Positions 62,219 through 64,000 of a DNA stretch of 64,000 bases are shown one piece after another. A program made the translations under genes and the position numbers. The stretch comes from Streptomyces sp. NBC_01454. GTDB taxonomy: Bacteria; Actinomycetota; Actinomycetes; Streptomycetales; Streptomycetaceae. The number at the start of each line of letters is the position of its first letter. Position 1 is the stretch's first letter. The DNA is taken from contig NZ_CP109460.1 of the NCBI RefSeq assembly GCF_036227565.1, forward strand, positions 7,564,001 to 7,628,000, in the 5' to 3' direction. The notes beneath the pieces were generated by a model, which saw only the letters and a list, made by a program, of their open reading frames with translations, did not search any database and was not told the DNA's origin.

Positions 62219-64000
62219 ATGCGCGTCCTGCTGGTCAACATGCCCTGGTCCCCGATCGATCTGCCCTCGCTCGCCCTCGGAATCCTGCGGCGCAGCGTCG
62301 ACGAGCGCACCTCCGGGCACGCCGAGGTCCTGCACGCCAACCTGGAGTTCACCGACTGGATCACCCGGCGCTGCACCTTCACCGGGGAGGACTACCAGTT
62401 CTATGCGCTCTCCTCGTACTTCATGGGCTGCGGCGACTGGGTGTTCTCCTCCGCCCTCTACGACGATCCCGAGTGGCGCGCGGAGGAGTTCGCCACCTCC
62501 ATGCGTGGCAAACTGCGCGCGGAACGACTGCGGATGTCCCATGAACTGCACCGCGTGGTACCGGAGTTCGTCCAGGAGATCGCCGAGCGGATCGTCGCGG
62601 CCGGCCCCGATGTCGTCGGCTTCACCTCCACCTTCCAGCAGAACACCGCCGCGCTGGCCGCCGCCAAGTACGTCAAACGCCTCGCCCCGCACATCAAGAC
62701 CGTCATGGGCGGCGCCAACTGCGACGCCGAGCAGGGCGCCGCCGCGCACCGCAACTTCGCCTTCCTGGACTTCGTGGTCCGCGGCGAGGGCGAGGCCGCC
62801 TTCCCGCAGCTGCTGACCGCCCTCGACGAGGGCACCGAGCTGTCCGCCGTCCCCGGGCTCTGCCACCGGCAGCCCGACGGCACCAGCACGGCCAACCCGA
62901 TGAGCACCAGCCCGCTGCCGCCCGCCACCATCCTCCCGCCCGACTACAGCGGCTACTTCGAGCGGCTGGCGTCGTCCGTGGCGCGCAACTGGGTGGAGCC
63001 CAAGCTCGTCGTCGAGGGGGCCCGCGGCTGCTGGTGGGGCGAGAAGCACCACTGCACCTTCTGCGGCCTCAACGGCTCCTTCATGCAGTTCCGCAGCAAG
63101 AGCCCCGACACCTTCTATGACGAGATCATGGACCTGGCCCGCCGCCACCGGGTGCTGGACATGTACCTCGTCGACAACATCCTCGACATGGGCTACCTCA
63201 CCACCGTCCTGCCCCGCATCATCGACAGCGGCTACGACCTGCGGATGCACATCGAGATCAAGGCCAATATGCGCCGGGCCCAGCTGCGCACCCTCGCCGA
63301 GGCCGGAATGATCTACGTCCAGCCCGGCATCGAGAGCCTGAACAGCCGGGTGCTCGACCTGATGGACAAGGGCGTGAGCGGCTGTCAGAACGTCCGGATG
63401 CTGCGCGACGGAGCCGAGACCGGACTCTCCGTCTCCTGGAACTACCTCCACGGCTTCCCCGGCGAGACCGCCGCCGACTACGAACCCGTCATCGCCCAGA
63501 TACCGGCCCTGGAACACCTCAACCCGCCGGTCGACCTGTCCGCCCGCATCGCCATCGAACGCTTCAGCCCCTACTTCAACCGGCCCGAACTCGGCTTCAC
63601 CGGACTGCGCCCCGAGGAGCACTACCGCTTCACCTACGACCTGCCGGAGTCCGAACTGCTTGATCTGGCCTACGTCTTCGAGGCACCCGAACGCGGCATC
63701 ACCGAGCCCACGGTCACCGCGCTCAACGAGGCCCTCGGCGCCTGGAAGAAACACCATGCGGACGCCCGGCTCACCCACGCCGACCTCGGCGACCGCATCG
63801 TGCTGGTCAGCCGCCGGCGCGCCTTCGACTGGGGCGTGAGGGAACTCACCGACCCCCTGGAGACCGCGGCCTTCCGCCTCCTGGACCAGCCGCACGCCCC
63901 CGCCGCCCTGACCCGCAAACTCGCCGCGCGGCTGCCGGACCACACCGTCGACGAGCCCGCCGTCCATGCCCTCCTCCAGCGCTGGGTGACGCTCGGGCTG
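62219..64000 (+). CDS. B12-binding radical SAM RiPP maturase (partial, runs off the window)
   Basis: At least 594 aa are encoded, with no stop before the edge. The N-terminal part (about 1-200) resembles a cobalamin-binding Rossmann domain (PDVVGFTSTFQQNTAALAAAKYVKRLAP, VMGGANCDAEQGAA). The radical SAM core follows with a cluster motif C271-x7-C279-x2-C282 (GCWWGEKHHCTFCG), the spacing of the RiPP maturation radical SAM protein 1 family, then IKANMRRAQL and VQPGIESLN. This family is associated with peptide C-methylation or related changes. The C-terminal segment from about 470 may be a peptide-binding domain. GGAG precedes the ATG. It ends the visible RiPP locus. Confidence 0.88.
   Translation, partial: MRVLLVNMPWSPIDLPSLALGILRRSVDERTSGHAEVLHANLEFTDWITRRCTFTGEDYQFYALSSYFMGCGDWVFSSALYDDPEWRAEEFATSMRGKLRAERLRMSHELHRVVPEFVQEIAERIVAAGPDVVGFTSTFQQNTAALAAAKYVKRLAPHIKTVMGGANCDAEQGAAAHRNFAFLDFVVRGEGEAAFPQLLTALDEGTELSAVPGLCHRQPDGTSTANPMSTSPLPPATILPPDYSGYFERLASSVARNWVEPKLVVEGARGCWWGEKHHCTFCGLNGSFMQFRSKSPDTFYDEIMDLARRHRVLDMYLVDNILDMGYLTTVLPRIIDSGYDLRMHIEIKANMRRAQLRTLAEAGMIYVQPGIESLNSRVLDLMDKGVSGCQNVRMLRDGAETGLSVSWNYLHGFPGETAADYEPVIAQIPALEHLNPPVDLSARIAIERFSPYFNRPELGFTGLRPEEHYRFTYDLPESELLDLAYVFEAPERGITEPTVTALNEALGAWKKHHADARLTHADLGDRIVLVSRRRAFDWGVRELTDPLETAAFRLLDQPHAPAALTRKLAARLPDHTVDEPAVHALLQRWVTLGL

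Noticed and set aside
61733..63967. Very long open frame on the minus strand opposite the radical SAM gene
   Set aside because: It is an antisense shadow produced by high G+C; it has no domain, and the opposite strand carries clear radical SAM motifs.

Overview
The window is about 72% G+C with strong third-position G/C bias, frequent GTG starts, tightly overlapping operons and gene families typical of actinomycetes (four SpoIIE-type PP2C phosphatases, RppA, EfeO/EfeB, DUF5685, leucine TTA codons confined to a few genes). It is almost certainly chromosomal Streptomyces DNA, or that of a close relative. I see no rRNA, tRNA, transposon, integrase or CRISPR array.

Layout. 1-3.5 kb: a Cys-rich DUF5685 protein, then a two-gene secreted/membrane VWA operon. 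4-5.9 kb: a fumarylacetoacetase-family hydrolase and a convergent IclR regulator that share a candidate operator. 6-13.5 kb: a MalY-type aminotransferase, a multi-sensor phosphatase, an acetyltransferase, a CapA-like protein and an exported FAD oxidase of the cholesterol-oxidase type. 13.6-16.2 kb: an accessory dnaK-grpE pair. 16.4-19 kb: RppA and a CYP158-like P450 (naphthoquinone pigment). 19.5-24 kb: EfeO-EfeB without the EfeU permease, then a secreted phosphoesterase. 24-32.8 kb: stress and housekeeping genes (VOC protein, UspA, CBS-BON, a polytopic membrane protein, a PAS-PP2C, RidA plus an MFS exporter, PhzF).

32.8-40.4 kb is a six-gene operon, hmaS-hmo-phyH-hpgT-pdh-adh. It encodes the complete route from prephenate to 4-hydroxyphenylglycine, plus an embedded Fe/2-oxoglutarate dioxygenase and a terminal Zn alcohol dehydrogenase. 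A LuxR-type regulator with a degenerate receiver lies upstream and a perfect 18-bp hairpin lies downstream. No peptide synthetase lies in the window. hmaS and the regulator both carry early TTA codons, which implies bldA control.

41-47.2 kb: an SRPBCC protein, a long gene-poor stretch with five tandem 11-bp repeats, then a cell-surface polysaccharide locus. That locus has a small membrane protein, a MatB-like deacetylase/glycosyltransferase fusion whose deacetylase motifs are lost, and an LCP ligase. The last two each have one TTA codon. 47.2-58.4 kb: two more multi-domain phosphatases around an APC permease, a PiT phosphate transporter with a small membrane partner, and an orphan GltD.

58.7 kb to the end is a RiPP biosynthetic locus: a possible 46-aa ORF, an MFS exporter, an S9 serine peptidase, a 39-aa precursor peptide (likely core GIGITVTVPF) and a B12-type radical SAM maturase cut by the window edge. 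This locus and the hydroxyphenylglycine operon are the best candidates for undescribed chemistry.
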